Shown here one piece after another: positions 25,212 through 33,879 of a stretch of 64,000 nucleotides of DNA. The notes under the pieces were generated by a model, which worked only from the letters and a program-made list of their open reading frames with translations, searched no databases and was not told the origin of the DNA. Made by a program: the position numbers and the translations under genes. Each line of letters starts with the position of its first letter. The stretch's first letter is position 1. The stretch comes from Streptomyces sp. NBC_00878 (GTDB lineage: Bacteria > Actinomycetota > Actinomycetes > Streptomycetales > Streptomycetaceae), in assembly GCF_026341515.1 (NCBI RefSeq), contig NZ_JAPEOK010000001.1:9796001-9860000 (forward strand). The letters run 5' to 3'.

Positions 25212-26534
25212 ACTTCCCTTCGAGGGAAGGTGGTTGAAGAGCAGGTTCAGCGCGATCGCGGTGAGACAGCCCGCGCTGATACCGCTGTTCATCACCGTCT
25301 GGAACCAGTCGGGGAACTTCTCGTACACCGTCGGCACGCCGACCGGCAGCATGCCCACGGCGACCGAAACGGCCACGACCGTCAGGTTGTTGTTGCCCTT
25401 GAAGTCCACCTGTGCGAGCGTCCGCAGCCCGCTCGCGGCGACCGTGCCGAACATGACCAGACCCGCGCCGCCGAGCACCGGAGCCGGTATGGCGGCGACC
25501 ACCGCGCCGAGCTTGGGCAGCAGGCCGAGCAGGACGAGGATGCCGCCGGCGGTGGCGACGACCCAGCGGCTGCGGACCCGGGTCATGCCGACGAGGCCCA
25601 CGTTCTGCGCGTACGCCGTGTACGGGAAGGTGTTGAAGACACCGCCGAGGACGGTGGACAGGCCGTCCGCGCGCAGGCCGTCGGCGAGTGGGCGGGGCTC
25701 GATCCGCCGGTCGGTCATCTCGCCGACCGCGATGAAGTCGCCGGTCGTCTCCGTCATCGTCACCAGCGCCACTACCAGCATCGACGCGATCGCCGACGCC
25801 TCGAACGTCGGAGCGCCGAAGTGGAACGGAGTACTGATGCCGAGCCAGTCCGCGTCCCCGACCCCGTCGAAGTCCGTGAAGCCGAACGGTACGGCGACCG
25901 CGAGTCCCACCACGATGCCGAGCAGCACCGCGATCCGGCTCAGGAAGACCGGCGCGAACCGCTGCACGGCGAGCACGACCGCGAGGACGAAGGCCGCGAG
26001 CGCCAGGTTCTTCGGTTCGCCGAAGTCCGGCGAACCCACCCCGCCCGCCGCCCAGTTGCCCGCCACCGGCAGCAGCGAGAGCCCGATGATCAGGATCACC
26101 GTGCCCGTGACGAGCGGCGGGAAGAACCGCAGCAGCTTCCCGAAGACCGGGGCCAGCAGGATGATCGCGAGCCCGGCGACGATGACCGAGCCGTAGATCG
26201 CGGGCAGTCCGCCGCCGCCCGTACCGATCAGCACCATCGGCGACACGGCCGCGAAGGTGCAGCCCTGCATGATCGGCAACCGCACGCCGAAGCGCCAGAA
26301 GCCGACGCACTGGATGAGCGTCGCGATGCCGCACAGCAGCAGGTCTGCGGTGATCAGGTACGCCATGTCCACCGGCGACAGCTTCATCGCGCTGCCGACG
26401 ATCAGCGGGACCGCGACGGCGCCCGCGTACATCGCGAGCACGTGCTGCAGGCCGAAGGCCGCGAGGTGGCGGATGGGTGGGACTTCGTCCACGGGGTGCA
26501 CTTGACGTGCGGGGGTGGGGGTCGGGGTTGCCAT
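25131..26534 (-). CDS. NCS2 family nucleobase:cation symporter (purine permease)
   Basis: 467 aa from ATG 26534 with GGAG five bases upstream. Twelve or more hydrophobic segments. Family signatures include LQHVLAMYAGAVAVPLIVG at the N-terminus, PIMQGCTFAAVSPM, the substrate-site helix VALVTMTETTGDFIAVGEMTDR and GLSTVLGGVFNTFPYTAYAQNVGLV. The NAT-type TETTGD and NTFPYTAYAQN motifs place it near xanthine and urate permeases. It ends inside the ArsR 3' end. A 20-bp palindrome lies about 90 bases upstream. Confidence 0.93.
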   Translation of the reverse strand: MATPTPTPARQVHPVDEVPPIRHLAAFGLQHVLAMYAGAVAVPLIVGSAMKLSPVDMAYLITADLLLCGIATLIQCVGFWRFGVRLPIMQGCTFAAVSPMVLIGTGGGGLPAIYGSVIVAGLAIILLAPVFGKLLRFFPPLVTGTVILIIGLSLLPVAGNWAAGGVGSPDFGEPKNLALAAFVLAVVLAVQRFAPVFLSRIAVLLGIVVGLAVAVPFGFTDFDGVGDADWLGISTPFHFGAPTFEASAIASMLVVALVTMTETTGDFIAVGEMTDRRIEPRPLADGLRADGLSTVLGGVFNTFPYTAYAQNVGLVGMTRVRSRWVVATAGGILVLLGLLPKLGAVVAAIPAPVLGGAGLVMFGTVAASGLRTLAQVDFKGNNNLTVVAVSVAVGMLPVGVPTVYEKFPDWFQTVMNSGISAGCLTAIALNLLFNHLPSKGSSASAEADGLPGDGGEDTVEKSREEVV

Positions 26535-26624
26535 GGGCACTCCAGGAGCGGCGGGGAGCGGGATTGCACGTGACCGTACGTGGCTTGAACAGTTTGTTGA
26601 TTTCTGGTCTGTTGCCGCCAGGTG

Positions 26625-26644
26625 TCATGCCCCTTGGGGCATGA
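26625..26644. promoter_or_regulatory. Palindrome upstream of the NCS2 permease
   Basis: TCATGCCCC-TT-GGGGCATGA has perfect 9-bp arms. It lies about 90 bases before the permease start and could be an operator for a purine-responsive regulator or a hairpin in the 5' leader. Confidence 0.4.
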
Positions 26645-26718
26645 TCCACTCCCCTGGGAGGGCCCCGGAAGGGTCGTACGTCGACTGCGGGCCGTCATGG
26701 GCTGATCGCGCCCACGAT

Positions 26719-26757
26719 GGGGGTCCCCCCGCTCGAGCGAAGCCGAGAGTGGGGGAG
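26719..26757. repeat. Dispersed 39-bp repeat, copy A
   Basis: The stretch from GGGGGTCCCCCCGCTCGAGC to the GTGGGGGAG end is repeated in inverted orientation at 37879-37917 with a single mismatch. It is intergenic here. Short GC-rich elements of this type are scattered in streptomycete genomes. Confidence 0.85.
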
Positions 26758-26779
26758 GAGCCGCACATGTCACAGCCCC

Positions 26780-26797
26780 GCGCCCCTCAAGGGGCGC
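26780..26797 (-). terminator. Hairpin spanning the stop codon of the second FprA-type gene
   Basis: GCGCCCCT and AGGGGCGC arms with a 2-base loop enclose the TGA at 26787-26789. Probably a terminator for the minus-strand gene. Confidence 0.45.
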
Positions 26798-28139
26798 CGA
26801 TTGTCCGGGCCGCTTCCATCAGTGAGGGCCAGTCGGGGAGTTTGACCACGTGCCTGCCCAGTGAGGCGCCGAGTGTTGCCTCCGCCCGTTCTATTGCCTG
26901 CCAGCCATCCCACTCCACCGGGTGCAGGCCCTCCGCCCTCAGTGCGGTGAGTGGGTCGGGCGGCACCTCGCGCTGCGCGAGAGCGGACGCGTCCTCCAGG
27001 AGGGAGGCGACCGTTTCCTTCGCGCAGGGGCGGTTGGTGCCGATGACGCCCGTCGGGCCGCGCTTGATCCAGCCGGCCACGTACTCGCCGGGGGAGACCG
27101 AGCCGTCGCGGAGGACGCGGCCCGCGAGGTGCGGCACGGTGCCGTGACCCTCGTCGAAGGGCAGGCCGTCCAGCGGAACGCCGCGGTAGCCGACCGAGCG
27201 CAGGACCAACTGGGCCTCGATGTCCTCGTATTCACCCGTGCCCGTCACGCCGCCCTGGCCGTCCGGGAGCGTCCGTTCGAAGCGGACGGCGCCCACGCGC
27301 CCTGCGTCCGGGAGCAGTTCGACCGGACGGAGGAAGAAGCGGAGCCGGATCCGTCGGGAGCCGGCGGGCGGTGGCCGCTCGGCCCAGCCGCGCAGCACTT
27401 CGACGTTGCGGCGCTGGGCGGCGGGTAGCGCGGAGGGGTCGGCGTACGCCGGATCGAGCGCCAACTCCGCAGGATCCACGACCACTTGGGTGTCCGGCAG
27501 GGCGCCCAGTTCGCGCAGTTCCTTCGTGGTGAAGCGGGCCTGTGACGGGCCGCGTCGGCCCACCATCTGGATCTCCCGCACCCGGCTGTCGGCCAGTGCC
27601 GCGAGCGCCGCCTGGGGCATGTCGGTGGGGCTCAGCTCCGCGGCGCCGCGGGCCAGTATCCGGGTCACGTCCACCGCCACGTTGCCGACGCCGATGACGA
27701 CCGCCGCCCGCACGCCGACCACGAAGCCGGCGGACACGGAGTCCGGATGCGCGCTGTACCAGGACACGAACTCGGTCGCCGACCAGCTGCCCGGCAGTTC
27801 CTCGCCGGGGACCCCGAGATGCCGGTCGGTGGCGGCGCCCACGCAGTACACGACCGCGTGGTACAGCTCCCGCAGCCGGGCGGCCGGCAGCCCGTCCGGG
27901 CCGACCCGGACACCGCCGAGGAACCGGACCCGCTCGTGCTCCAGGACCGTACGCAGATTGTTCTGCAGAGACTTGATCTTCTCGTGGTCGGGTGCCACGC
28001 CGTAGCGCACCAGGCCGTACGGGCACGGCAGCCGGTCCAGGACGTCGACCCTGATGTCCGGTACCCGGCTCTGCTGGACGAGACCCTGCGCGGTGTACAC
28101 CCCACTCGGCCCCGAGCCGACGACGGCGACCTGCAGCAC
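26787..28139 (-). CDS. FprA-type FAD-dependent ferredoxin reductase, second paralogue
   Basis: 450 aa from a GTG at 28139. Motifs parallel the gene at 9537: VAVVGSGPSGVYTAQGL (FAD), PYGLVRYGVAPDHEKIK, VVIGVGNVAVDVTRILARG (NADPH), QMVGRRGPSQARFTTKEL and GWIKRGPTGVIGTNRPCAKETV. It differs in a basic internal stretch (RPPPAGSRRIRLRFFLRPVELLPDAGR) and lacks an iron-box-like promoter, so the two copies are probably used under different conditions. Likely electron donor to a ferredoxin/P450 chain. Confidence 0.9.
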   Translation of the reverse strand: MLQVAVVGSGPSGVYTAQGLVQQSRVPDIRVDVLDRLPCPYGLVRYGVAPDHEKIKSLQNNLRTVLEHERVRFLGGVRVGPDGLPAARLRELYHAVVYCVGAATDRHLGVPGEELPGSWSATEFVSWYSAHPDSVSAGFVVGVRAAVVIGVGNVAVDVTRILARGAAELSPTDMPQAALAALADSRVREIQMVGRRGPSQARFTTKELRELGALPDTQVVVDPAELALDPAYADPSALPAAQRRNVEVLRGWAERPPPAGSRRIRLRFFLRPVELLPDAGRVGAVRFERTLPDGQGGVTGTGEYEDIEAQLVLRSVGYRGVPLDGLPFDEGHGTVPHLAGRVLRDGSVSPGEYVAGWIKRGPTGVIGTNRPCAKETVASLLEDASALAQREVPPDPLTALRAEGLHPVEWDGWQAIERAEATLGASLGRHVVKLPDWPSLMEAARTIGAP

Positions 28140-28331
28140 GGCTGAGCCCCTTCCCCGAGGAGAACGAGGAGATCGCTGGTGGTTCCAGCATCGCACCGCG
28201 CGGCGCCCTCGGGGAGAGGAGCGGCGCGCTCGGGGAGAGGGAGGGCATGGTGCTGCGCCGACGGGGTGCCCCGCCAGGTGCGTATGCGTGCCCATTCGCA
28301 GTGAATGTGATCATGCGGTTACGTTGCGTAT

Positions 28332-28898
28332 GTGCTGGAAGTATCCTTTCTTGACCTTTTGGATCGACACTGGTCGGAACCTGTCGTTTCCGTGTGGCCC
28401 GCGTGGGAAGTGCGGGAGCGCGAGCAGGACTGTGAGCAGGGCAGCAGTGAGCCGGGCCGCGACACCGCCACCACGTGGTGCAACGTCCGGCTGTCCTTCG
28501 ATGACGGCGCCCAGGTCGACGTCCTCGCGGTGGTGTGTGACGGATGTGTCTCCGTCGAGGAGGTACGTGCCCGGCCCGCGCTCTCGCTCGATGACCTGGC
28601 TGTTCTTCCGGACTGGATCGAGGGCCCGCTCCTGGAGGCGTGCGGGGGCGTGCCGGAACCCGTGGGCGCCGCGCCCGTCGACGGGGCGCCGGAGAAGCGG
28701 CACGCACGCCCCGCCCGGCCGCGCGGCATCGAGGGCCGGCGCTTCGTCGCCGGAGAGTATCTGGCGGCTCAGAGGGCGGGCCGGGACGCGGTGCTCGCGG
28801 TGATGTCCGCGACCGGACACAGCCGTCGGCGTGCGCTCAGGCTGATCGCCGGAGCGCGGGACGCGGGTCTGCTGACGCCGCGCCACGTCCGCCGCTGA
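28332..28898 (+). CDS. DUF6214 family protein
   Basis: 188 aa from GTG 28332; no clear ribosome-binding site precedes it, so a leaderless transcript is possible. The core includes WCNVRLSFDDGAQVDVLAVVCDGCVSVEEVRARP and a C-terminal helical block FVAGEYLAAQRAGRDAVLAVMSATGHSRRRALRLI, with a helix-turn-helix-like end (GARDAGLLTPRHVRR). The domain is essentially confined to streptomycetes. Function unknown; DNA association is speculation from the tail. Confidence 0.75.
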   Translation: MLEVSFLDLLDRHWSEPVVSVWPAWEVREREQDCEQGSSEPGRDTATTWCNVRLSFDDGAQVDVLAVVCDGCVSVEEVRARPALSLDDLAVLPDWIEGPLLEACGGVPEPVGAAPVDGAPEKRHARPARPRGIEGRRFVAGEYLAAQRAGRDAVLAVMSATGHSRRRALRLIAGARDAGLLTPRHVRR

Positions 28899-28966
28899 CC
28901 GGTGTCCATGGCTGACAGCTTCGGCTGCCGTCAGGGTGTCGGGTGCCGTCAGGACATCGGCTGTCG

Positions 28967-29623
28967 TCAGGACATGTCGCGCATCCGGTTGATCTCGGCG
29001 GTCTGCTGGGCGATCACGTCGTCGGCCATCTCCTCGATCAGCAGGTTGTTGCCCTGGGCCTTCACGTCCGTGGCCATGGTGACGGCCCCGTCGTGATGGG
29101 TGATCATCAGCTTCAGGAAGAGCTCGTCGAACGCCTCGCCCCGCGCCGCGCGCAACTTCTTCAGCTGCGCCTCCGTCGCCATGCCCGGCATTGCCTCGTG
29201 GTCGTGGGACTCGGTCTTCCCGGCACCGCCATGGGTCTTCAGCCAGCTCCGCATGACGTCGATCTCGGGCCGCTGTGCGGCCGCGATCCGGTCGGCCAGC
29301 CGCTTCACCTGGGTCGACCCGGCGTTCTTCGGGGCGAGATCCGTCATCTCCAGCGCCTGCGTGTGGTGCTCGACCATCATGCGCGCGTAGGCGCGGTCGG
29401 CCGAGTTGGGGGAGTCGTCCTCGGCCCGGTGTTTCGCGGCCTCTTCGGCGGAGAGCGTCTGGGCGGCCTCGCCCGGCTTGCCGGGGGCGATCACCGAAGG
29501 CCCCGTACCCGCCGCGGACTTGGACGGGCTCTCGTCGTCCGAACCGGTGCAGCCCCCTAGCGCGAGGACCGCGGCGGATGCCGCGATCATGACGCGGAAC
29601 TGGGACGTACGGCCAAAGAGCAC
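28967..29623 (-). CDS. DUF305 family secreted lipoprotein
   Basis: 218 aa from a GTG at 29623 with AGGAGG five bases upstream. The signal peptide ends in a lipobox (LALGGC), so the protein should be lipid-anchored outside. Two His-rich helices give the DUF305 signature: ARMMVEHHTQALEMTDLA and LKLMITHHDGAVTMATD, plus DHEAMPGM. Some DUF305 proteins bind copper. It is divergent from the secreted LVIVD protein, a pairing that implies a shared extracellular role. Confidence 0.88.
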   Translation of the reverse strand: MLFGRTSQFRVMIAASAAVLALGGCTGSDDESPSKSAAGTGPSVIAPGKPGEAAQTLSAEEAAKHRAEDDSPNSADRAYARMMVEHHTQALEMTDLAPKNAGSTQVKRLADRIAAAQRPEIDVMRSWLKTHGGAGKTESHDHEAMPGMATEAQLKKLRAARGEAFDELFLKLMITHHDGAVTMATDVKAQGNNLLIEEMADDVIAQQTAEINRMRDMS

Positions 29624-29711
29624 AGCGACCTCCTGAGTCACCCGGGACAGCAGACACCTCGTGAGTGTTGATGACCGTCCTAGCACGCTTCCGAACGTGG
29701 TTGATCAAAAA

Positions 29712-29726
29712 CATTCATTACGAATG
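29712..29726. promoter_or_regulatory. Dyad in the DUF305/LVIVD divergent promoter
   Basis: CATTC-ATTAC-GAATG is a perfect 5-bp dyad in an AT-rich stretch between the two divergent genes. It may serve both as an operator. Confidence 0.4.
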
Positions 29727-29816
29727 CGTTGACGCCTGTTGATCTGTGCATGATGAAGACGATACTTCGGAGGAACCTGAACCGTTCAACTGCGAACGGC
29801 TACAAGGGAGGATGCA

Positions 29817-31319
29817 GTGACCCTGTTGAACATCCACCGAACGCGGCGCAGACGCTTGGGAGTTGCCGCCACCGCGGCGGGCCTCCTGGCCGCCCTGCTC
29901 ACGGCCGGTCCGGCGGTCGCGACCCCAGACCCCGGGGACTCACCGGCCACGCCGGAGAAGGTCTCGAAGAGTCAGGCGGCCGAGGCCAGAGCCGCGGTAG
30001 CGAACGGCGAGATACCCGGGAAGGACGAGATCGTCACCTCGGAGAACATCGAGCACCTCGCCAACATCCCCAAGGACACGCTGCCGGGCACCAATTCGGA
30101 CCTGGCCTTCCAGGGCAAGTACGCGTTCGCCGGCAACTACGACGGCTTCCGCATCTTCGACATCAGCAACCCGAAGGCCCCGAAGACGGTCTCTCAGGTC
30201 CTCTGCCCGGGCTCGCAGAACGACATCTCCGTCTCCGGAGACCTGCTCTTCCTCTCCACCGACTCCTCGCGCAGTGACAACTCCTGCAACAGCACCACGC
30301 AGCCCACGACCGAGAAGTCCTCCTGGGAGGGCATGAAGGTCTTCGACATCAGCGACAAGAAGAACCCGAAGTACGTCGCCGCCGTCGAGACCGCCTGCGG
30401 CTCGCACACCCACACGCTGGTGCCGGAGCGCAAGAACGTCTACGTCTACGTCTCCTCGTACTCGCCCAACGCCGCCTTCCCCGACTGCCAGCCGCCGCAC
30501 GACGGCATCTCGGTCATCAAGGTGCCGCGCAAGGCCCCGGAGAAGGCCAAGGTCGTCGGCTTCCCCGTGCTCTTCTCCGGTGAGGGACCGGACGGCGGCG
30601 GCAACCCGGGCGGGCCCACCAACCCGGGTGTCTCCAAGACCACCGGCTGCCACGACATCACCGTGCTGCCCTCCAAGGACCTCGCGGCGGGCGCCTGCAT
30701 GGGTGACGGCATCCTGTTCTCCATCAAGGACCCGGAGAACCCGAAGGTCATCGACCAGGTCCAGGACAACGTGAACTTCGCGTTCTGGCACTCGGCGAGC
30801 TTCAACCAGAAGGCCAACAAGGTCGTCTTCACCGACGAGTTGGGCGGCGGCGGCGCGGCCACCTGCAACGCGGTCATCGGTCCGAACCGTGGCGCCGACG
30901 GCATCTACGACATCGTTGGCAAGGGCGACAAGCGCAAGCTCGTCTTCAAGAGCTACTACAAGATTCCGCGTCACCAGGCGGACACCGAGAACTGCGTGGC
31001 CCACAACGGCTCGCTGATCCCGGTCAAGGGCAAGGACATCATGGTCCAGGCCTGGTACCAGGGCGGCGTCTCCGTCTGGGACTTCACCGACTCCTCGAAG
31101 CCCAAGGAGATCGCCTACTTCGAGCGCGGTCCGCTGAGCACCGACACGCTCATCGGGGGCGGTTCGTGGTCGGCGTACTACTACAACGGCTACATCTACT
31201 CGAACGACCTGGTGAAGGGCTTCGACGTCCTGAAGATCAGCGACCGTCGTACGGACCCGGCGAAGAAGGTGCGTCTGCGTGAGCTGAACGTCCAGACGCA
31301 GCCGGACTACTTCGACTGA
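29817..31319 (+). CDS. Secreted LVIVD-repeat beta-propeller protein
   Basis: 500 aa from GTG 29817 with GGGAGG upstream. A Sec signal peptide (RTRRRRLGVAATAAGLLAALLTAGPAVA) is followed by propeller blades with the LVIVD pattern (YAFAGNYDGFRIFDISNPKAPKTV, GMKVFDISDKKNPKYVAAV, GILFSIKDPENPKVIDQV and GVSVWDFTDSSKPKEIAYF). Codon use is strongly biased to high-expression codons. Function is unknown; the divergent DUF305 lipoprotein suggests joint action at the cell surface. Confidence 0.88.
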   Translation: MTLLNIHRTRRRRLGVAATAAGLLAALLTAGPAVATPDPGDSPATPEKVSKSQAAEARAAVANGEIPGKDEIVTSENIEHLANIPKDTLPGTNSDLAFQGKYAFAGNYDGFRIFDISNPKAPKTVSQVLCPGSQNDISVSGDLLFLSTDSSRSDNSCNSTTQPTTEKSSWEGMKVFDISDKKNPKYVAAVETACGSHTHTLVPERKNVYVYVSSYSPNAAFPDCQPPHDGISVIKVPRKAPEKAKVVGFPVLFSGEGPDGGGNPGGPTNPGVSKTTGCHDITVLPSKDLAAGACMGDGILFSIKDPENPKVIDQVQDNVNFAFWHSASFNQKANKVVFTDELGGGGAATCNAVIGPNRGADGIYDIVGKGDKRKLVFKSYYKIPRHQADTENCVAHNGSLIPVKGKDIMVQAWYQGGVSVWDFTDSSKPKEIAYFERGPLSTDTLIGGGSWSAYYYNGYIYSNDLVKGFDVLKISDRRTDPAKKVRLRELNVQTQPDYFD

Positions 31320-31324
31320 CCGGA

Positions 31325-32113
31325 CTACGTCGGCTGACCGGACGACTTGGGCCGACCGGACTGTTCCGCTCGGTCGGTTCGGTCGGTTCGGTCGGTTCGG
31401 TCGGCCGCGTCCGCCGTGCGGTTGTGTTCACGCTCGCGGTTGTGCTCACGGCCCTGCTCCCGGCTCTCGGGAGCGAAGAACCGTGAAAGGTCCTCGTGAC
31501 AGGTCCCGCCGGATGCCTCGGCGCCCGGCGGGACCCCCCGCAGCCAGTCGAGCCCGTAACGCCGGAACAACTCCGCACGCAGGGTCCGCAGCGGCATCGG
31601 GACTCCGGGCACCAGCGCCGCGTACACCGAACCCATCAGGAGCGCGCGCAGCATCGGGTAGTCGGTGGCGGCGTCCGGCGAACCGTAGCGGGCCATGGTG
31701 TCGCTGAGCAGTTCCGCCAGGCGCTGCTGCTCCGCACACTGCATGAATCCCTCCGCCTGCAGGATGCTCGCCATGTGGTGGCGCATCAGCACGGGGTGGT
31801 CCCGGGTCAGGCCCAGGATGGCGTCAATGGCCCGCGCCATGCGCTCCTGACCGTCCTCCGTACGCGGCTCGCGCTCCAGCGCCTCCTCCAGCGTGCGGTG
31901 CATCAGCCGGTGCACCGCCGACTGGACGAGCTGGCGCTTGCCCGGGAAGTAGTACGAGACGAGGCCGCGGGCGGAGCCTGCGCGGTCGGCGATGTCGCCC
32001 AAGGTCGTGGCCTCGTACCCACGCTCGCTGACCAGTTCGAGCGCCGCCTGCAGAAGTCTCTCGCGGGAACGCCGCCGCAACTCTTCATTGACCGAGGCGC
32101 TGCGAGGGGACAT
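31325..32113 (-). CDS. TetR/AcrR family regulator with a repeated C-terminal tail
   Basis: 262 aa from ATG 32113. N-terminal HTH: RSRERLLQAALELVSERGYEATTLGDIADRAGSARGLVSYYFPGKRQL (about 14-62). The ligand domain (about 63-205) ends in DLSRFFAPESREQGREH, followed by a low-complexity tail in which DRT repeats come from a 9-bp DNA repeat (GGTCGGTTC) at 31372-31404. A strong promoter (TATAAT) and a 19-bp palindrome lie upstream, so the gene is probably autoregulated. It ends 5 bases from the convergent LVIVD gene. Confidence 0.88.
   Translation of the reverse strand: MSPRSASVNEELRRRSRERLLQAALELVSERGYEATTLGDIADRAGSARGLVSYYFPGKRQLVQSAVHRLMHRTLEEALEREPRTEDGQERMARAIDAILGLTRDHPVLMRHHMASILQAEGFMQCAEQQRLAELLSDTMARYGSPDAATDYPMLRALLMGSVYAALVPGVPMPLRTLRAELFRRYGLDWLRGVPPGAEASGGTCHEDLSRFFAPESREQGREHNREREHNRTADAADRTDRTDRTDRAEQSGRPKSSGQPT
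31372..31404. repeat. 9-bp tandem repeat in the TetR gene tail
   Basis: GGTCGGTTC is repeated three full times plus a partial copy inside the coding sequence and yields the DRTDRTDR tail on the minus strand. In-frame expansion is possible. Confidence 0.8.
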
Positions 32114-32129
32114 CCTATGTACTCCTGCG

Positions 32130-32153
32130 TTGACTGGCTGCCAGCCAATTATA
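32130..32153 (-). promoter_or_regulatory. Promoter and 19-bp operator of the TetR gene
   Basis: TTGACTGGCTGCCAGCCAA (32130-32148) is a near-perfect dyad with arms TTGrCTGGC/GCCAGyCAA. A TATAAT -10 box on the minus strand overlaps its edge at 32148-32153. The dyad covers the expected transcription start, a classical self-repression layout. Confidence 0.65.
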
Positions 32154-32357
32154 CTCAACGCGTCCGGACCGACTCCCGTCGGGGATCTTCTCCGGGCTGC
32201 CGTCCGCTCGGGGCGCCGCGGGGGAGCGCCCCGGGCGGTCGGGAGGCACTGCCGCCTGCGTGCCGTCCCGCACGGTGCTTCGGGCCCGACCAGCACCTGT
32301 CGCCGAGCGGTCGCCCGCTCCTTACAGTGGGCAGGAGTGCCGAGGAGGCGTAGGGAC

Positions 32358-32603
32358 ATGGATCAAGATCAGATCCTGGCCAGGATCACGGCGGTGGTCG
32401 ACGACGAACGCAAGCTTCGCGACGCCGTCGCGTCCGGGCAGATCGACAGCGCCACCGAACAGGAGCGGCTCGGGCAGCTGGAACGCGAGCTCGACCAGTG
32501 CTGGGATCTGCTGCGCCGGCGGCGCGCGAAGTCGGAGTTCGGCGACAACCCGGACGAGGTAAGCGTCCGTCCGTCGTCGCAGGTCGAGGGCTACCAAGGC
32601 TGA
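32358..32603 (+). CDS. DUF2630 family small protein
   Basis: 81 aa from ATG 32358 with GAGGAGGCGTAGGG upstream. A short coiled helix pair: ILARITAVVDDERKLRDAVASGQIDSATEQERLGQLERELDQCWDLLRRRRAKSEFG. The conserved WDLLRRRRAxxE end defines DUF2630. Cytoplasmic, function unknown, often near stress genes. It lies alone after the TetR gene. Confidence 0.85.
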   Translation: MDQDQILARITAVVDDERKLRDAVASGQIDSATEQERLGQLERELDQCWDLLRRRRAKSEFGDNPDEVSVRPSSQVEGYQG

Positions 32604-32642
32604 CCGGGCCGCGGAGGCTGCTGACCGGGCCGCAGGCTTCGG

Positions 32643-33335
32643 TCAGCCCACCAGGTCCAGTAGGGGCCGCAGTCCGTCCGGCCGCCCGGTCACCGGCAGG
32701 TGGTCGACGAAGTGCACCGCGCAGCCCAGGGCGGCCGCCCCGCCGTCCGCGCGCCGGTCGTCGCCGACCATCAGGGTGTCCCGCGGATCGGCCCCGAGCG
32801 TGTCGCAGGCGGTCGCGAAGAGCCGGGCGTCCGGCTTCTGGATGCCGTGCTCGTACGACAGGACGTACGTGCCGATGTACGCGTCGAGGCCGTGGTCGCG
32901 GAAGACGGGCCGCAGGTCCCAGCCGATGTTGCTGACCACGCCGACGGCGATGCCGCGCTCGTGCAGCGCGCCCAGCACTTCGGCGGTGTCGGGGTACGGG
33001 CACCAGGCGGCCGGAGTCATATGGCGGTCGTAGAGCCTGTCGTGCAGCTCCGGATCGGGGAGCGCCACCTGGCGGGAGACACCGGTGTACGCCGCCCGGT
33101 GCAGCTCGGCGCTCTGGTCGCGGATGCCCCACAGCGGGGCCACGTCGTCCGGCACCGGCCTCGACGGGAAGGCCCCGCCCGGCAGTGCGCCCACGGTCTC
33201 CAGTTCCTTCGCCGCCCGGATCAACTCCCCCTCGGAGAGGGAGACTTCGGAGTCGGCCAGGACCGCGCGCAGCCAGGACTCGGTGGATTCGACGCGGAAG
33301 AGGGTTCCGGAGAAGTCGAACAGCACGGCAGCCAT
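32643..33335 (-). CDS. HAD-superfamily hydrolase
   Basis: 230 aa from ATG 33335. Motif I VLFDFSGTLFRVEST, motif II VVSNIGWD, the lysine GIQKPDARLF and motif IV VGDDRRADGGAAALG are intact. The cap is helical, so subclass I. DFSGTL instead of DxDGT places the nucleophile Asp correctly (DF) but the second Asp is replaced by Ser, as in some phosphatases/phosphonatases. Substrate unknown. Confidence 0.85.
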   Translation of the reverse strand: MAAVLFDFSGTLFRVESTESWLRAVLADSEVSLSEGELIRAAKELETVGALPGGAFPSRPVPDDVAPLWGIRDQSAELHRAAYTGVSRQVALPDPELHDRLYDRHMTPAAWCPYPDTAEVLGALHERGIAVGVVSNIGWDLRPVFRDHGLDAYIGTYVLSYEHGIQKPDARLFATACDTLGADPRDTLMVGDDRRADGGAAALGCAVHFVDHLPVTGRPDGLRPLLDLVG

Positions 33336-33397
33336 GCGCTGGACTTTAGCGGCGGTTCTGTCCAACGCGTGGCTGCCGTGGGGTGGTTCAGGCCACG

Positions 33398-33745
33398 TCA
33401 GGTCAGTGGCGCCGGGGCCGGGGTGCCGTAGAAGGTGGCGGGCGGCCAACCGCGGGATTCGGCAAGCTCGTTGAGCAGGTTCGCGATCTCGTTCGGGGTG
33501 ATGACGCTCTCGGTGGGTGTGTCCATGACCGAGACGCTGAAGGTCAGCGTCATGGATGCGTCGATGGGGCCGATGGTGTAGTCGGCGCTGAAGCGGGTGC
33601 CGCTCGGGAAGACGGCCGATGCCGACGCCTCCGTCTCCGCCGCCGCGGTGTCCGCCGCCTCCGCGGACCCGGCGGCACCCAGGACCGCGCCCGCCGCGGT
33701 CGTCCCCGAGTACCCCAGCAGCGAACGTCTCGAAATGCTGGACAA
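33398..33745 (-). CDS. Small Tat-exported hypothetical protein
   Basis: 115 aa from a TTG at 33745, preceded by GAGGGGGG. The twin-arginine signal ISRRSLLGYSGTTAAGAVLGAAGSAEAA is followed by a ~75-residue mature domain (FSADYTIGPIDASMTLTFSVSVMDTPTESVI...NELAESRGWPPATFYG). No known domain is recognised. A longer upstream frame exists but runs through the PAP2 gene. It sits between the HAD and PAP2 genes and reads in the same direction. Confidence 0.6.
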   Translation of the reverse strand: MSSISRRSLLGYSGTTAAGAVLGAAGSAEAADTAAAETEASASAVFPSGTRFSADYTIGPIDASMTLTFSVSVMDTPTESVITPNEIANLLNELAESRGWPPATFYGTPAPAPLT

Positions 33746-33879
33746 GTTGCCCCCCCTCTGCGTGGCTCTGCCGGGTGTCTCCCGAAGCCGCGATCGATCG
33801 TATGCACGGCTGTGGGGCTGGTGAGGCTGAACAGTTTCGTCCGCAAGTGGAGGGGGCCGCGGCCGGGTCGACGGGGCCG

